Assembly (NCBI GenBank): GCA_037903355.1
Contig: JBAJFE010000057.1
Coordinates: forward strand, 124,001 to 188,000
Direction: 5' to 3'
DNA: 64,000 bases
Source of the DNA: Trichuris trichiura
Lineage: Eukaryota; Nematoda; Enoplea; Trichinellida; Trichuridae
In this document: piece by piece, positions 1 to 13,697 of the stretch
How the letters are laid out: every line of letters begins with the position of its first letter
Position numbering within the stretch: position 1 is the stretch's first letter
Translations under genes and position numbers: made by a program
Notes under the pieces: model-generated
Seen by the model: the letters and a program-made list of their open reading frames with translations, nothing else
Told to the model about the DNA's origin: nothing
Databases searched by the model: none

Positions 1-3000
1 ATGCGAAGACTAAGTTTATGTTTTAAAAGACTTTGAAAAGTTAATTTCTTAGGTAGATGCTTAGTGGAGTAGTTTATGCACGCTATCTGTCACCTGCCTT
101 ATTTGACAGCTTGTCAGAAGTACGACTGCGTCCATTGGGGTTCCCAACGGGGCTAAAAGCTTGTTCCTTCGACTGAGCTGCCGCAAAGGAGTTCCGCTTA
201 GCAAACGGAACCGTTTTTCGAAAACAACTGTCAAGCTGGCCATCTGTTTAGCTGTCATACGTTCTTTCTCGTTGGGAAATGCTGCTTCTCGTTTAGATTG
301 CGATCGGCAGCCGAAAAAAGAATGGCTCACTTGCGCATCTACCATTTTCGTTATTCGATTAGACACTCCGCATAAAGCACGAAGAGATGGTATCGACCGT
401 GCGGATCAATAGAAAGCGACTGGAGAGTTTTGGGGAGCGAATTTTTGAAACGCCTTTTCTTCTATGACCAGCCTTTTCAATTTTCAAGTCAGCGACGACT
501 TCCTTTTTGTTTATTTGTCTACAAGATGCAGAGACGAAAAGCAGTCAACTTACTTTGATCAAAATTCGCCCCGCAAACTGAGCGAACAACTCTTTTCTGG
601 CAGTGCTCTTGTTGGGTTGAATACCCAACGTTGAAGCAATGAACAGTTTCCTTCCCCCTTGGCTTGAAGAAAAGAACAGATGGGCTAAATGACAGAATAT
701 TCAATCAATAACCGAAAACTGGAGTCGAAAGTTTGACAAAGAAAAGTCCTTACACTCTACCACACTAAGTGATTGCGCTCTTTTGGTTTGGATTGCGCAA
801 CCGCTTCCCGTACGTGAACAGAGAGACAGACGAACAGGGTTGCTTCAATGATCGCGCACTCGTTGCGTTCCTGTTGGACTATCGGTCGACTGAGAAGTCC
901 AACCCGACTGGACTATGCCTTCCCGTTTCGTACAATGAATGATTCAAGCACTACTGCCTCCAGCGCGTATGGTGATTCAACTTTGGCCTTATCCGTCCGC
1001 GTTGAGTCACCATGCTTCCGTTGCCGTTTTTAGGTTGACATTACTGTCCTTCAACTGCCCTATCTTGCCCGAAGGGATTAACTATCGCTGCTATGAATGC
1101 AGTGGAGTTGACGTTCTCCATCGTCTACCATTGTGGCCACCCGGCCAACTTCCCGCTCATCCAACTAAACATTAGTGAACGAACGAAAAAGAATCTTTAG
1201 AAAATTCGAATATTAGTTACGATGAATTTTTTACTTTTTCGCTACGCTCTTTTTTTCAACTCGCCGTGTTTGGCGCAAGCACCGATCGTACGATAACATG
1301 CATCCATGAACGACTCCAAATATTGTAATGTATGCAAAACGTGCTCCTTATTTTATGCGCGAACAGTGGCGTTAATGAAAAGTTGAATGTCAACTTCTCC
1401 TTTCAGGGCATGAGAGCCCATCGAGTACGTATGAAACCCTCAGCTAAACCGGCAAACTGAGTTAGGCCCTTTTAAGGGACCAACTTAACTTCAAGAATTC
1501 GATCTATTCCTTTTTGCGAGTTCTAGCGATCGGGCTAAATTGAAAAAGAAACGTACTAACCAGATCTGTGGGCTTTCAAAGTTTGCAACGAAACAAATGC
1601 AGGCTGCTGAGTGTACTGGGAAACCGCGCACCCGCTTTGCATACGGTTGCGCGTATGTATGATAACTCTACTTCCTGAATTATAAAATAATCTTTGTCAA
1701 AAGACTCGCTTTCGGTATTGAAGCAGAGATTTATTTCGACTACGCATACTTGCGCGCTAAATCAGCGGAAGTTGAGGCTTCACTTGCTAGTCACAATAAA
1801 TCCATGTATTAATAATAGCAACGCTTTGGACTGGAAAGATTAGGAGTAAACAGAGCATGTGTTTACTTTAAACAAAATTCATAGAATTTGAGAATGACTA
1901 GGCCTATCCTATTATAAACTGACACCCACTTGAGATTGCTACTGCAAGGTTTTCAGTTGGGTCCTTCGCGAGCAAAGTAACAGTGTTTTGTCGTGCGTAC
2001 TAAAAAGAGTCATCATCAAAACGCATACTTCGTTTTAAAAGGTTTCTAAGCACGTTTGCCAGCCGTTGGTCGACTGAAGGTTTAGAATTATGCCCACGCG
2101 CGCTGCCCCTTATCTCCGTGGCGATCTGTTGTTGGCAATTTTCAGCGTGGGCGGTTTGTAGCCAGATGGCGATTTTTCAAAGCGGATCCGTCATTTGCCT
2201 ATATATTAATAGAAGTGCATAAGTTGGCTCAGTTCGTCCCATCTGAACTTTGTACATTCATTCCTTTGGTAGCTCGCGATGCTAAGAATCGGTTTTGTCT
2301 TGAAAACAAAAAGCAGTATACTCAAAAAGTTCCGCTTTTTTAAGCGTATTCACATAAACTACTTCCATTGCTCGTATTTGGAAACAATGGGTTTAAGAAA
2401 CTGTCAAAAATGTTCTCCATAAGTTTGCCAAAAACCCGTTTTGCTTTGTCAACACTGTACGCGGCAAGACGACACTTTTATATGACTGTTTTGTTGTATT
2501 ATTATTGCTGAACTGTTTATCTTTTCGTTTTTATTTGCTCTTGCTTTAGTTACCGGCTGGCAAAGTTGGAGGTGGATCTCGAAGAGGAGGTGGCAATATC
2601 CGAAAATGCGTAGGCAATATTTTGTTCATTTCACTTTGTTGTTCGTTTGCCTTGTTTCCATGTTAGAACTTGTACTGCAATGGAACATCCACGTGGCAGT
2701 GCCTACCTGACGTTTGCTCACTTTTTCAAATTAAAACATTACTATTGAATAAGAAGAGCTTCTCATGTTGCCGGTATTTTTTGTTTTACTTTGCTTAAAT
2801 ATTATTACGTGCACATGTTGCTTGTCTCTTATACTTACAATCGTTGACGTAATCAACCAATGCTTTGACAACTTTGGAGAGCCAGCATTGATACGTTATC
2901 CTAGTACGTGACCAGAATTTTTAAAAGTGTGCTTTTTCCGTCTTTCCTTTCCTGCTAGGCTTAACTTTCATATGTAGAATACTAGATTACTATTAATACA

Positions 3001-5620
3001 AACAGAATAGAAGAAGGGATAAGTTGCTAAATGTCGTTTAGTTTACTGCGTGCAATTGTATTGATCCTAAATAGCATGCTATAAATGATGACCAATTGCA
3101 GGTAAAAAGAAGAAGACTTTCTTTTAGCATAAATGGTCAGTTTGGTCATTTGCCATTAGTATTGAACAAACAGTTCTGGCCAGCATGTTTGACGGAAAAT
3201 CCATACGAGCATCGATTTATGAGGGCATTGTTGCTCTGCGCTAATCGAACATCATTCTGCATGCAAAATATAGTTGCTCTTTTCTCATTTTGAAAAAGCG
3301 TCTAGTGAAACGGCGTGGAAACGCGGAGCACATCCATTTTGTTCCAATGATGAATCCTTCTTTGTCCTTTCGTTCGGTCGCTATTTGCAGCGTTGCGTGG
3401 CCAATTTATTCTTATTTAGCGTCGTCTGGCCAGTCGTTTGCAGCAGCATTTTTTTGTCTTTTCCATTTCCCCTCTCCCGTAGCCGCCTGTTTAGTCGCTT
3501 TGCAATTGCCTCCCCGCGAACGACCATCAGTCACAGTTGAGCAGTGCAGCTTCTTCAAGGCACTCAAAAAGCCTGTGCACTGTCGGAATAAGGGGACGGT
3601 TTTAGCTTTTTAAAAAAACGACTTGTACCAGTTTCGCGGGGCAACATTAATGCAAATTTTCCCAAACTGCTGAAATAATTGGGCTACAAATAATTTCTAC
3701 GTAGCCTAAGAAGGAAATTATGCCGTTTCTAATTACGAACAGCTATCAGCGCAAAAAGTTTTGCGACCGCATGCAAATTGCCATTGAAGAATGTGTGCTT
3801 GGAATATTGCATTGACAATGGCAGATGGCTGCGCACGCGCTTCAGTCGCAATGACTGCATTGGGCAATCGAACTGGAACCTTGAAATGAATTCTGATCTA
3901 GAGAAGATTTCATTGCCACGCTTACTCCGCTTCCAAGTAGGCGTAATTTTGCATCAATAGAGGGGCAATCACAGAACTGGGCCCTCTTCAATGTCGCTTC
4001 GTTTCGGACAAACTGGGACACCTTTCGTTAGGGCAATGTAAATGCAGTTCAACTTAATAGCACTGAATGAAATGAAAGCTGAGTTTGCCCCAAAAAAGTA
4101 ATAGTAATAGTGCTGATTTTATTCCTATGCGCTTTTTCTGCTCGTTACGTCACAGTGCGTTGTTCAGCAAACAAATTAGTAGTCGTTGAAACTTCAGTGT
4201 TTTCAATTTCAGGATTGAATAAGATTACGTGCGAAGAAGGCTTTCGAAGTTTTCAATGAATAGGCACCGTTTCAGTGTTACTTTTTGCAACGAGCAGAAA
4301 GGAACTTCGACGAATTGCATGGGGAACTGGAATCGTTTGCACGAACTTACTCTACGTGTCCATTCAGATGAAACTGGAGTTTTACGAGCATTGAAATTTC
4401 ATTTTCCCGTTGTTTATTGTTAGGGCAATAGACTGTTAAAGCAAATTTTTGATTGTTACGCACAGTCAAAAAACTTTTTCAGCTCTTCTCAAGTAAAGCA
4501 GCCGTATAGTCAACATGTGCGCGGTGGATAAACAAGAAAGAGAAGTTCCTGTTTAGCTGCTATCACACGTTTTGCATTACTTTTAACTTTTTAATGTTGT
4601 AGATACGCATGCTTACACCGCACTCATACGAATGCAAACGCAGCATATTACTTGAAACAAGGTTACTTGAGAGAAAACGTTTAGCGAGATCACGTCTGTT
4701 GGTTCACAGGTACGTAGATGCCTCATACGCCACGTCCATGATGAACTTCAAATAAAAATCATTGAAATGTCTTAACAAAGGATATTCTTACTTGTAGAAC
4801 GCATTTCAATGGATTACTCCTGGAATGCATGTCACCGGATGCCATATTATTTTTAAATGCGTAGAATGTTTATTGCCCACATCTAAATAAATCACTTTAA
4901 ACAACCCATAAGCTTATTGGATGGCCATCCAAATCTTCCCTCTGAAGTGCATTTTTCAGTTGAATACGCTGAAAATGCATTTTGTTACCGGAACTCGGGA
5001 AGCTCCAAAAAAATTCGCATCTTTGGCTTGTGCAATTTGCATGTGCACCTTCCTTAAAGAGGACAAGAAAAGTTGCGAGAACATTATTATTATTATTATT
5101 ATTATTATTAGTGTTGTTGTTGTTGTTGTTACATTGAAAACGCAAGTTTTACTAATGGGGTACAGCGTTTCAAAGCTTACAACGCATAAACTGCCCGCTC
5201 TAGCATAAGCATATATTTGAAATGGAGCTTTGGAGACTGACGCTCCCTCACTATCACCGTTATCTGCAACTCTGAAAGGGAAAAATCCATTCTCTACTGA
5301 ACGATTTTAGCAATCTTTTTTAGAAAAGCAATGACCTAAAAAATTTTCGAGACACTTATTCAAAGCATCCTTTGCAGCAAGCGACTAGCGAGCCGCCATG
5401 TATCGCAAAAGTCGTGCCCCAGGCTTCGTTACTTCCCGCCAACATTTCAGTACACTCAACGACGCACGTTACTTTTTGCCAAAATATAATGGCATAACCG
5501 CTATGTCCGTGGTTAGGCGGACATGGAAGACTCTCGATAGCACTGCTTTATTATCAAGTAGCACGATAGCACAGCAACGACAAAAACACGCACTAACGAA
5601 AGCAATAGCCTGAACGAAAC
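1..5620. other. No recognisable gene; AT-rich non-coding
   Basis: I see only short open frames in this stretch, none resembling a family I know and none with convincing exon structure. A short purine-rich open stretch near 2,550-2,610 follows a splice-acceptor-like TTTAG, but it is too short to call. The only distinct structure is the trinucleotide repeat near 5.1 kb. Confidence 0.5.
5083..5130. repeat. Compound trinucleotide microsatellite (ATT)n-(GTT)n
   Basis: About nine ATT units are followed directly by about six GTT units. The repeat accounts for the runs of Ile/Val on one strand and Asn on the other in overlapping open frames, which are therefore not genes. Confidence 0.95.
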
Positions 5621-5629
5621 GTGCTAAGA

Positions 5630-6450
5630 TTCCACCCGTATACACAACCTTCCGTGATCAGTACCGTTCACTTCCCATAGACTCCAAGCTTTTGACCGAT
5701 CGCTTAGGGCGCTCACTGGAAAGCAGCTTGTGGCACTGGCACTAACCCTAAATAGCCGTCTTTCTTCAATGCCATCGATCTTGGGTTCATGCACCGATCA
5801 AGACATCAAGTTCTTACGTCGCTACGGGGGCACCAACGGCTTTCTAGCGTTTTGAGAAGCTTCTGCTAATGTCGAGGCGGTACAGGACTTTAAGCAATGA
5901 TCACTTCGTCTAAAAAGCGCCGGAGCTCTTCATCCTTCATTGCAGCCAGCTTTCAAGCGGCAGGGCGTTATACGCCTTCTATTGCTGTTCTAAGTTTATG
6001 CCGGAACCGGCTGTAGCCACCGGCGCTGCACGATGCCGTTTCCCGGCGGGATGTATGCACATCTAATGTGCGCCGGTCTGTCGCGCGGGTTGGCAAAATC
6101 GGCAAAGGTTTGGTTTCGAGAGAGCATATCGTTGGGGTGAGAAGCTCTTTGGACGCTCCGCGCTCAATGTGTTCAGATTTGAAGAAAGCATTGTTTGGAA
6201 GGTCTGAAATGCGTATGTCTGTCTACTTGATGTTTGCCAAGTTCCCCTGGCAGAAGCGAGGCGGTAATGACGTTTGGTTGGGGGTGTTGTGCCAGTCGCG
6301 GAGTCAGTCGACTATGACAACCAGCAAATAACGATTGTCTGACTCACCTATACCCTGGACACCATAAGATTGAGACGCTTTGCGAGGTAAAGCATCCTTC
6401 TCAGGCTAGGGCGTCCAGGGTTATGATGTATTTTTGGCTAGTAGCTGTTT
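5630..6450. other. GC-richer island without an intact frame
   Basis: Base composition is visibly richer in G and C than the flanks, and short stretches read open on both strands. None matches a protein family I recognise. It could be a decayed transposon or gene relic. I cannot choose between these by eye. Confidence 0.35.
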
Positions 6451-8230
6451 GACCTTTGGGTAGGCGATCGCCATGCATACAGACTCATGAGGGAGCATGT
6501 GAAACCACGCGATCTCATTATGAGTAAGAGTCGATGCTTATGAACTTTTAAAAAACAACTTCTTTCGCCCTATACATCCGTTGCATTTCTAGGGCATAGA
6601 ACTGCCTATGGTTGATAATGCTCGTTAAAATGTCGTTGAGCACAGTCTTACATCCCGCTTGACGCTGCAGCTGGAGCAAGTATAGACAGCTTTTTTGACC
6701 TTCCTCAATTAGAGCAACATTTTTGTGTTAAGCTCTCTGAGGTTATAAAAAGTCTGAGCATTCTGACGGATGCTTTTAGTGCTCCTTTCACGGTGCCCGA
6801 AGAACCTATTAATTGTTTTTCTGCCCGCTGTTAAATGTGGTTTCCCCGTATAGTCTACCGTTAGCGCTGCTATTTGCCGTCAAAAATCGCATACTCTTTT
6901 GTCTTCAACAGGCTAAGGTATTCCAAAACTCCTAATAAAAGGAAGTAGCAATTCTACTTAGTCCAACATGATCCCTTAGCATTAATCCGCCATGGTCTTC
7001 ATCTAGTCAGTTCTAATAATTGAGCTTGTCTTAGGTGCACCTTTGAACGATATTCTGCAGTGTACAATGGTTGCTTCTTAGTCTTTTTCCTAAATCGGAC
7101 TAAGGAGATTAGCAGCAGCAGATATGCCAGGAATGATTTTGTTCTGCTAATCTAAACTCTGTTTCACAAACGCCGAATGTTTAACCTGGCCGTACCCTTT
7201 TAGCAGCTCTCTTCTTGTAAGCATCTCTTCTTTAAACGTTTTAGTTCTTCCACAAGGAAAGGAACTTCGCTATTTTTGAAAGCGCTGTCAACCATAGCCT
7301 GTATTACTATTAACTCTATATTAGCACGATAGACTATGAGTGATAATAAGGCAAGCTCACACATTTGCCCGAATATTATTTACTGGCAGACTATTACTTT
7401 AGGACAATTCGCAACTGCCTTCAAAAAAGTGTAGCTGTGGTATTAAGGCCTTAAGTTGCTTATAATTTCTAGGTCGCGTTAAGTCTCATTTTTTCTTCCA
7501 ATGGACAAAAAATTTTATCGTCAAGTGCTGAAACTAAACAGGGCACAAACGCTCACGAATGCTCGACTGTCATTTGCTACGTTCAGAGTCAACGGAGCGG
7601 TTTACAGCAGTTGAACATTGAGTTAAGCATTGAAAAGTTGAAAGGGGCTGTCGAAGTCTTCGCTTAGAAGACCAAACGGTTCTCTGGAGAAAGGACTATT
7701 CGAGGGCACTTAAACAAGTTTGTTCAACTGTGTGAATTGTTGCTCACTTTGGATCCACGAGCACAACCTCCATTTTTCCACTGTTTAAACTACATTTCAA
7801 ATTGACGTTGCTCCTATATCACGCATTTTGCGTTTTTATTTTCTGTTATACTCAGACAGTTCACTAAGCTTTATTTCATTATTATTTTCATTGACGCGCT
7901 AAACTTCATTGCCAGCGTTTCGGTTTTCCTTTTGATGTTGCCGCAATTACTTCCGGCCGCCATGAACGCGTAAAGTCCCCGATTTTCTTTGTTGCCAAGG
8001 TGATAAGAATTTCGAGTGGTTAGAAATTAAGGTTTAAAAATGATGTTGGTGTTTTCCTTCCGTCTCTTTTTATCCGTTAATAGCAACCAGAGACAGACAG
8101 GAAATCTTCACTTTATTACGATGTCAGCATACTAAAACAGGTTGCTTTCGAGTGACACGAAACAGTCCAGCTCATTGTCTTTAATTCAGTGATCATATAG
8201 ATTGGTAAGGTACAATGTACGGCGCCACTT
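6451..8230. other. No recognisable gene
   Basis: AT-rich sequence with stops in all frames at short intervals. No repeat shared with other parts of the window was noticed here. Confidence 0.5.
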
Positions 8231-8547
8231 TAAACTGGCAACAAGCGCTGATGTACGGCCATTTATTCAGATGGTGCGTACATCTCCATGGCAACCGGTT
8301 CTTTTAATCTCGTGGATGCGTCAAACTTAGTGCTTTGAAAAAAGCATATGTGCAAATGAATAACGACAAAGGCTGGTGCAACAAACAGGACATACGTGTC
8401 ATGCCTATGCCCTGCACAATATGATAGACGAGTGCATATCATAGTCGCATTGCGAAATTTCCAAATCGGGCTTCCATCCAGTATTTCCTTATAGGTCTCT
8501 CTAGCAACAAAGGGGAACAGTCTTTCATGGAAACGTTCTAGAGAAAT

Positions 8548-8778
8548 TCATTTCATTGTTAGCCACTGTGTTTGAGCAATAACATCTGCCCCTTTGCTGG
8601 TATGGTAAAATGCGATTGGCAGTCTCGCCGCTGTAATATCTTTCACATGACATTGGGTAGTAGGACGGCCTGCAACTGAATGAAAAATGACGTTCAATAC
8701 ATTTAACCAGTAGGTGAAAAGTATACAGCAAGCCATTGCAGCTAAAGCCAAATCAAAAAGTTTTATTATTAATATCAT
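8548..8778 (-). CDS. Possible exon of a small membrane or secreted protein (unknown)
   Basis: A 76-residue open frame begins with a strongly hydrophobic stretch (residues about 1-32, with a MACC motif), like a signal peptide or membrane anchor, followed by a more polar part ending near GADVIAQTQ. I do not recognise the family. Support for real coding is that a decayed second copy about 0.75 kb away (9,330-9,520, same strand) still resembles it at protein level: AACC, NIIF, and WADVITQAQ against GADVIAQTQ. Upstream DNA also repeats, for example a shared GTGCTTTGAAAAA motif near 8,330 and 9,040. No clear splice donor was found after the frame, so the complete gene is unknown. It may be a single exon, a recent pseudogene, or a chance frame in duplicated DNA. 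Confidence 0.3.
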   Translation of the reverse strand: MILIIKLFDLALAAMACCILFTYWLNVLNVIFHSVAGRPTTQCHVKDITAARLPIAFYHTSKGADVIAQTQWLTMK

Positions 8779-9329
8779 TTTCCTTAGTAAACGAGATCAC
8801 CACTTTTCAAATAAGTGACACGCAACAGGTGGGTTCATACATCTGCCCTCAATGGTTATTTTAAGCACGCGAGGCACAGTGCGTAGCACCACTTTACATG
8901 GGCAGCAACCACTGGATCATCACGGTACACTAATCACAACGAAATTTATGACGCGACGATGACATATACCCTCAAAGTCAAGTGGTGCGTAGATCTGTGA
9001 AACCATATGAACTCCGAAATTTAGCAATGCACTAAGCTATGTGCTTTGAAAAAGATGGATGCATGAAAAGTGAAGGATTGATGAAACATATAAGGAGAAA
9101 CGGCAACTGCCGAAAGCCTACGCAGAGAGCAACAGCATTTTCTAAGCTCAACCAAAGGACATCATGCCCACAGCTGGAAGAATATCTTTTCACAGGTAGT
9201 TAGTGAACACTGGATTTCGATTAAGCTGGATCCGTAAGGCCTTTAAAAGTATCTGTAGTTCACCAGTCTTTCCAATGAGTATTGGTAGCAGGTTTTCCTG
9301 GGAGTCATCTGAGCGAGGTCATTTCCTTA

Positions 9330-9520
9330 TCGGTATTGTGCTTGAGTAATAACATCGGCCCATTGATGAGACAGCTGGAACGTCCTCCGCATTCCCAAAC
9401 TTCACATATCCTCTTTGCAATCTTGATTGTTCGGCGATGCTACAAGATAACGAAAAATAATGTTCATTGCGCAGAAGCAGCAAGCCGCATTAGCTAAGCA
9501 AAAAGCAAACAAATTCTGCG
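9330..9520 (-). pseudogene. Decayed tandem copy of the 8.5-kb exon
   Basis: The minus-strand translation resembles the 8,548-8,778 frame (AACC near the start, NIIF, then WADVITQAQ), but stops interrupt it. With the similar flanking DNA at about 8,240-8,540 and 8,890-9,330, this suggests a tandem duplication of roughly 0.65 kb followed by decay of this copy. Confidence 0.35.
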
Positions 9521-9529
9521 CAAAATCTG

Positions 9530-10345
9530 GGGAAACTTAATGAAAAAGCTACGTACAGTTCAACTTGCTTGCCGATTGCACCAAGCGATCAAAATATCCT
9601 TCTCAACTGCGACGAAACAAATGAGCAATATCATTGTACAATCGGCCACCCCAGAAAAACCGACCGCTACCGTCGAATATCTTTAGCATTTTGACTTTAT
9701 CGCCAATGCGGAAGCAATAAATTAATGACTATCCTGCGCATCATTATGAAAACAAGTCGCCAAGTAAACTATGCTCAGGCAGTATGACGCATCGTTTAGA
9801 ATTCATTAATTTTAGAAGAATAAAAGGAGTCTTTGTTAATTGATTAAACTGACAAAATTTACACGCTTTTTTCTAACATGCGATCGCTTTCTGAAACGTC
9901 AATCCGTCTGCAAAAGTTCGACTTTGAACCCCGTAGAAAAAATTAGCGTTAATTGCGAAAGCAACAACTCAGCCGACTAATAGCTAAAAATAATGTTTCG
10001 CCATGTTTTTGTATGCCTATAATTTTAATATCTGCCGCTGCGTGATTCAAACGCTTCATAGACGCATGCCAAATGAGTTGTACCACTTAATCGATCGGCA
10101 AATGTCTTAATAGAACGTAAGTGTAATCGGCTAGTTTTATTTAGAGATAAATGCAACGCAAAAATGTCATAATTTCCACCCCTTGGAATCATTTACTCCA
10201 CTTTACAAAACGATTCGCTGAAACTTTGGACTCTAATGTTTTTTGCTGTTAAAAGTATGCACAGCTTTTCTATTAGTACATTAAATACAAAAATAGGCGA
10301 ATCATTTGATTTCTTAAAGTAAACTCACTTAAAACTTCCATTTCA
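9530..10345. other. No recognisable gene
   Basis: AT-rich sequence, short frames only, no repeat recognised. Confidence 0.5.
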
Positions 10346-10353
10346 AAATAGAA

Positions 10354-10900
10354 TTGTTAACTGCCCGCAGGTTGTTTGCAGACGTGTCTTACGATTCCTG
10401 CGCTGTTCTTCAAAGTTTTAACGATATTTTCGTAGCGGTCGGTCGGTTTGTCTTAGCTGCTGATGGGAGAATGATGAGCGCATTAATTCTTCCATCGGCA
10501 GTATGCATCCGACCAGCGATTAAAAAGATATTGCCAAGAGGTGAGTTCATATTAGTTATTTAGCCGTGCTGATCTACATTTCGTATTAATCATTCCGCTT
10601 TATGCGGATAGAGTTTAGATTGTTAAGTGCACTCAGATTTAACAGCTTTTGTTTCGTATTAAATTGAGCTATTAAGGTTTTAACGCCGTAATAATCTCTT
10701 ACAACTAACACTGTTCGTGTACGTTTCCTAACTTCATTTTTCAGGTTTTAGCTGAAAGATATTAATAACGATTGCCGCCAAGAACTCTGGAGAACCTCCC
10801 GTTCGTGTTAAGGTACGGCATTTGTTTATCATACCTCTTCTAGTTGTAAATAAGTTAACTTTCAGGTTATTTTTCATCCAGAGTTCTTGGCGAAAACAGG
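10354..10900 (+). pseudogene. Glycogen synthase exon relic, copy 1
   Basis: The recognisable piece is split by a short intron: a donor (GTTAAG, then GTACGG) near 10,812 and an acceptor (CTTTCAG) near 10,865. Across the junction the frame reads RVK then VIFHPEFLA, matching the highly conserved RVKVIFHPEFL block of eukaryotic glycogen synthases (glycosyltransferase family 3). Upstream ILITIAAKNSGEPPVRVK aligns with the usual ILxTIRR...NSxxDRVK region. The protein match stops soon after the block and a TGA follows, so this is not a working exon set. An upstream exon-like piece (about 10,365-10,540, ending at a GTGAGT donor) is also shared with the second relic at 22.9-23.45 kb. A real but fast-evolving paralogue is less likely. 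Confidence 0.5.
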
Positions 10901-11700
10901 ATGAAGTGAAAGACCGCTACGCCTTTTCGTTACATCATATCAAGTCTGAAGATATGTTTGCTGATGATGTGCCCCAGTTAACGTTGAGGAAGTGTAGCAA
11001 GAATAATGACGTCGTACGGCCTTCATCACGTGTAATTTGGGAAGTAGACTGTAATACCTGTGGCTCCTTTGAGCGTATCATCATCAACGTTCCGCTTCGA
11101 CAATAAACGTTGTTGTGCATTTAGCAGTACCAGAAACACAATGCAATTCCTGTTGCTAGATGATCAGTGTATCTTCATTCTTGAAAGGTTAACTTCGAAG
11201 CGCAGATTCTGCGTGAACTAGTAGACTAAATGAAGGCGTCCGCATATTTTCGCACTGCAATTTTCTCCTGATCATTTTACTCTTCCCTACGCGCCGATGA
11301 TTCACTCGCTGATGATGGGACCCTATGCGCTTCCAAAGCTGCTAAAGTTTCTAAACTCTTTTAATTTGCTTTCTCCAATAAAGCAGGTTTTTAAAAACGA
11401 GAGTGTTATTAGCATTTGTAACACAGCCTACAGGGCTAGCTGTAAAGCACAGTCAAAAAACCATGTAAGTAGGACCTTTCCTTGTAACTATAACGTAGCT
11501 TTCGAACCACGGAAATTCAGTATACTTTTTGGTGAAGCAAGGGTAAAGTTACAGTTTCCGTGTTTTAATTTTGTTGTCGCAAAGTTGCTGCAAGTTTTAG
11601 AATAAGGTGCATCATTGTCAACCGCAGGAAGACTGCTTCTAACTCCACTTAAGGTAGGATACCCTTAACTCGAGTCGCTACTCAGTCTTATCTGTCATGC
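10901..11700. other. No supported gene
   Basis: A 102-residue open frame (11,297-11,605, plus) and the continuation of a frame out of the glycogen synthase relic are present. Neither resembles a known family. Confidence 0.45.
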
Positions 11701-11701
11701 T

Positions 11702-12003
11702 CTCTCACCGCCGGCGCAGTTACTCTCATTCCTCCTCACTTTGCTCCTAAAACCTAGCAACCGCATATTATTTCCATATATTTGAGGTGCATACTTAAAA
11801 CGCCTGCTGACAACACATCTTACATTCTGGACGTCAACCCATACCCAACCTCGCAGAGCAACCAACATAAATGGATATCGCACGAAGTTATGCCGTTTAA
11901 TGCGGATATAACCACGGCTGGAACTAGTCCATTCTGAGTACTAAGCCTTGCAAATCCAGCATAAGCAGCCTGAACAGTAAATAGTTCTTGTCATAACATT
12001 TCC
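11702..12003 (+). repeat. 300-bp direct repeat D1
   Basis: This segment recurs in the same orientation at 18,220-18,513, sharing TCTCACCGCCGG at one end and CTTGTCATAACATTTCCA at the other. An inner block of about 100 bases (AAAGCAACCAACATAAATGG and neighbours) also occurs in each inverted-repeat arm (about 14,330-14,420 and 18,680-18,775). D1 abuts the outer end of the left arm while D2 abuts the inner end of the right arm, so D is not simply an end of the same unit. Confidence 0.85.
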
Positions 12004-12152
12004 AGTCCCGGTAACATTTCCAGACCGTAAAGTCAGACAGCAGATGTACCTCCACAGTGATGGGTATGAATGAATGGTAAGTAACACCCATGTCTTATTT
12101 CCATTTCCGCATTGCCGATTGATTAGTCATAAGCTACGTGTAATAAACAAGT

Positions 12153-12437
12153 GCTCATGTGATCACGGCAGTCACGAGAAAGGTCACCGAAGTTAGCCGT
12201 GGCCAAACTGACCAATCATTTTACTTCGACAATTACGGAAGTACGTGGCAAACAAGCTCATGTGACCACGGCAGTCACGAGAAAGGTCACCGGAAGTTAG
12301 CCGTGGCCAAACTGACCAATCATTTTACTTCGGCAATTAGGGAAGCACGTGGCAAACAGGCAATTATGCAATGCCCCGAGGTATTTACTCAGAGAAAAGG
12401 TATATAAACCGGTCATTGCTGGTGGTGGCGGTCAGTG
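12153..12437 (+). promoter_or_regulatory. Promoter-like block: duplicated CCAAT units plus TATA and initiator
   Basis: Two tandem units of about 103 bases (starting 12,153 and 12,256) each contain CATGTGAYCACGGCAGTCACG and ACCAATCATTTTAC, a CCAAT box. Downstream are TATATAAA at 12,401-12,408 and an initiator-like TCAGTG at 12,432, the normal TATA-to-start spacing of about 30 bases. This layout is typical of an RNA polymerase II core promoter, as in LTRs and other autonomous elements. It would drive transcription rightward through the arm. Confidence 0.55.
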
Positions 12438-13697
12438 TGAATACTGCGCTTGTGTCGTCCTCTTGCGTCTCTCTCTCCCTCTCCTTCATGGTTCGGTTTG
12501 TCGTGTATTGATCAGGACATCCAATGAATTCTCTTCGGATGAAGCATGGAAAGTAGCTCACCAATTACACTGTGTACCTGGCGTTGAACCATTTTTCACC
12601 TGCCCATACGTTGGAAGAAGAAAGATATAATCGCGCTGTACCTGCGATCCATTTCAGGAAGCGAATCGACCTTAGTACCCGAACTCACGTTTTCTGAAAA
12701 ACAACTCACAATTTTCTTCGCAGTATACTTGCAATTCGGAAAGCGTCTGGGAAAAGTTATGGAATGCTCCATTAAAGCGCTTAACGCTCAGATGTTGTTT
12801 AAAATGGCCAAAGTTTCACTGCTGCTCTGTGTGCGGAAAAATATATGGGACCTTACGGAGACCTCAGCTAACTATGTTGTTTGATAAAGCTGATTCGCTA
12901 AAGCGTACAACATTTCACGCCACGAAGCGGTGATCTTTCCTCATGAACTCTATTTGACCTCATTGTTGTAGTGAGCAGTTATGACCACATGATGGTCACA
13001 TGTTCCTCATGATCACACCTCATAGTGAAGTGTCTTCTCATGTTCACATGATGATCACATGTGAACTGAATTGGATGTCTAGATGACTGGATACAAAAGA
13101 GCTCTCTACAAAAGGTGCACTGTTGTCCCAGTTTTATTCTCTTCTACCAACAGGAGATGCTCTTTGCTTAGACAGCTGTTTTTGACGATTTTGCCTGGCC
13201 TCAAAGAATCTTTGCGAAAGCAAGCACATTAGTCCGTGCACTTCGATTGTTGAAATTACAATGGAAAAATTCACAGCTTCAGCGGTTGACAATGAAGAAA
13301 TGCGTGTAGGAAAAAAGAAAAGCAGGTGACAGCGACTTCGGTATGGCGTACGTATTGTTCAACGCATTTGAGCACAGTTAAGCTTCGTTATGGTACGTCA
13401 TAACAGACACCCAACAGCTTTCGACTGCGACTGTCTTCTTCACTATCGTGATCGCAGCACCGAAACACTGCTGATGCGCATAACATCGTCGGGCACTCCA
13501 CTTTCAACGCAATAATGCTTCATGTTCGTTAAGAAAGTGACTCTTGTCTCCACGTAGTCTATGTCTGATGGCAAGAAAGCCAGTCTGCATCATGACCGCA
13601 GCAAAGCTTTGATTGATGAAGTACGTGTGTGTATGCTTAAGCGCAGAAGCTTCCCTCGACACTGTGCAGTTACTGCCTACTATGGGCACATGAGTAC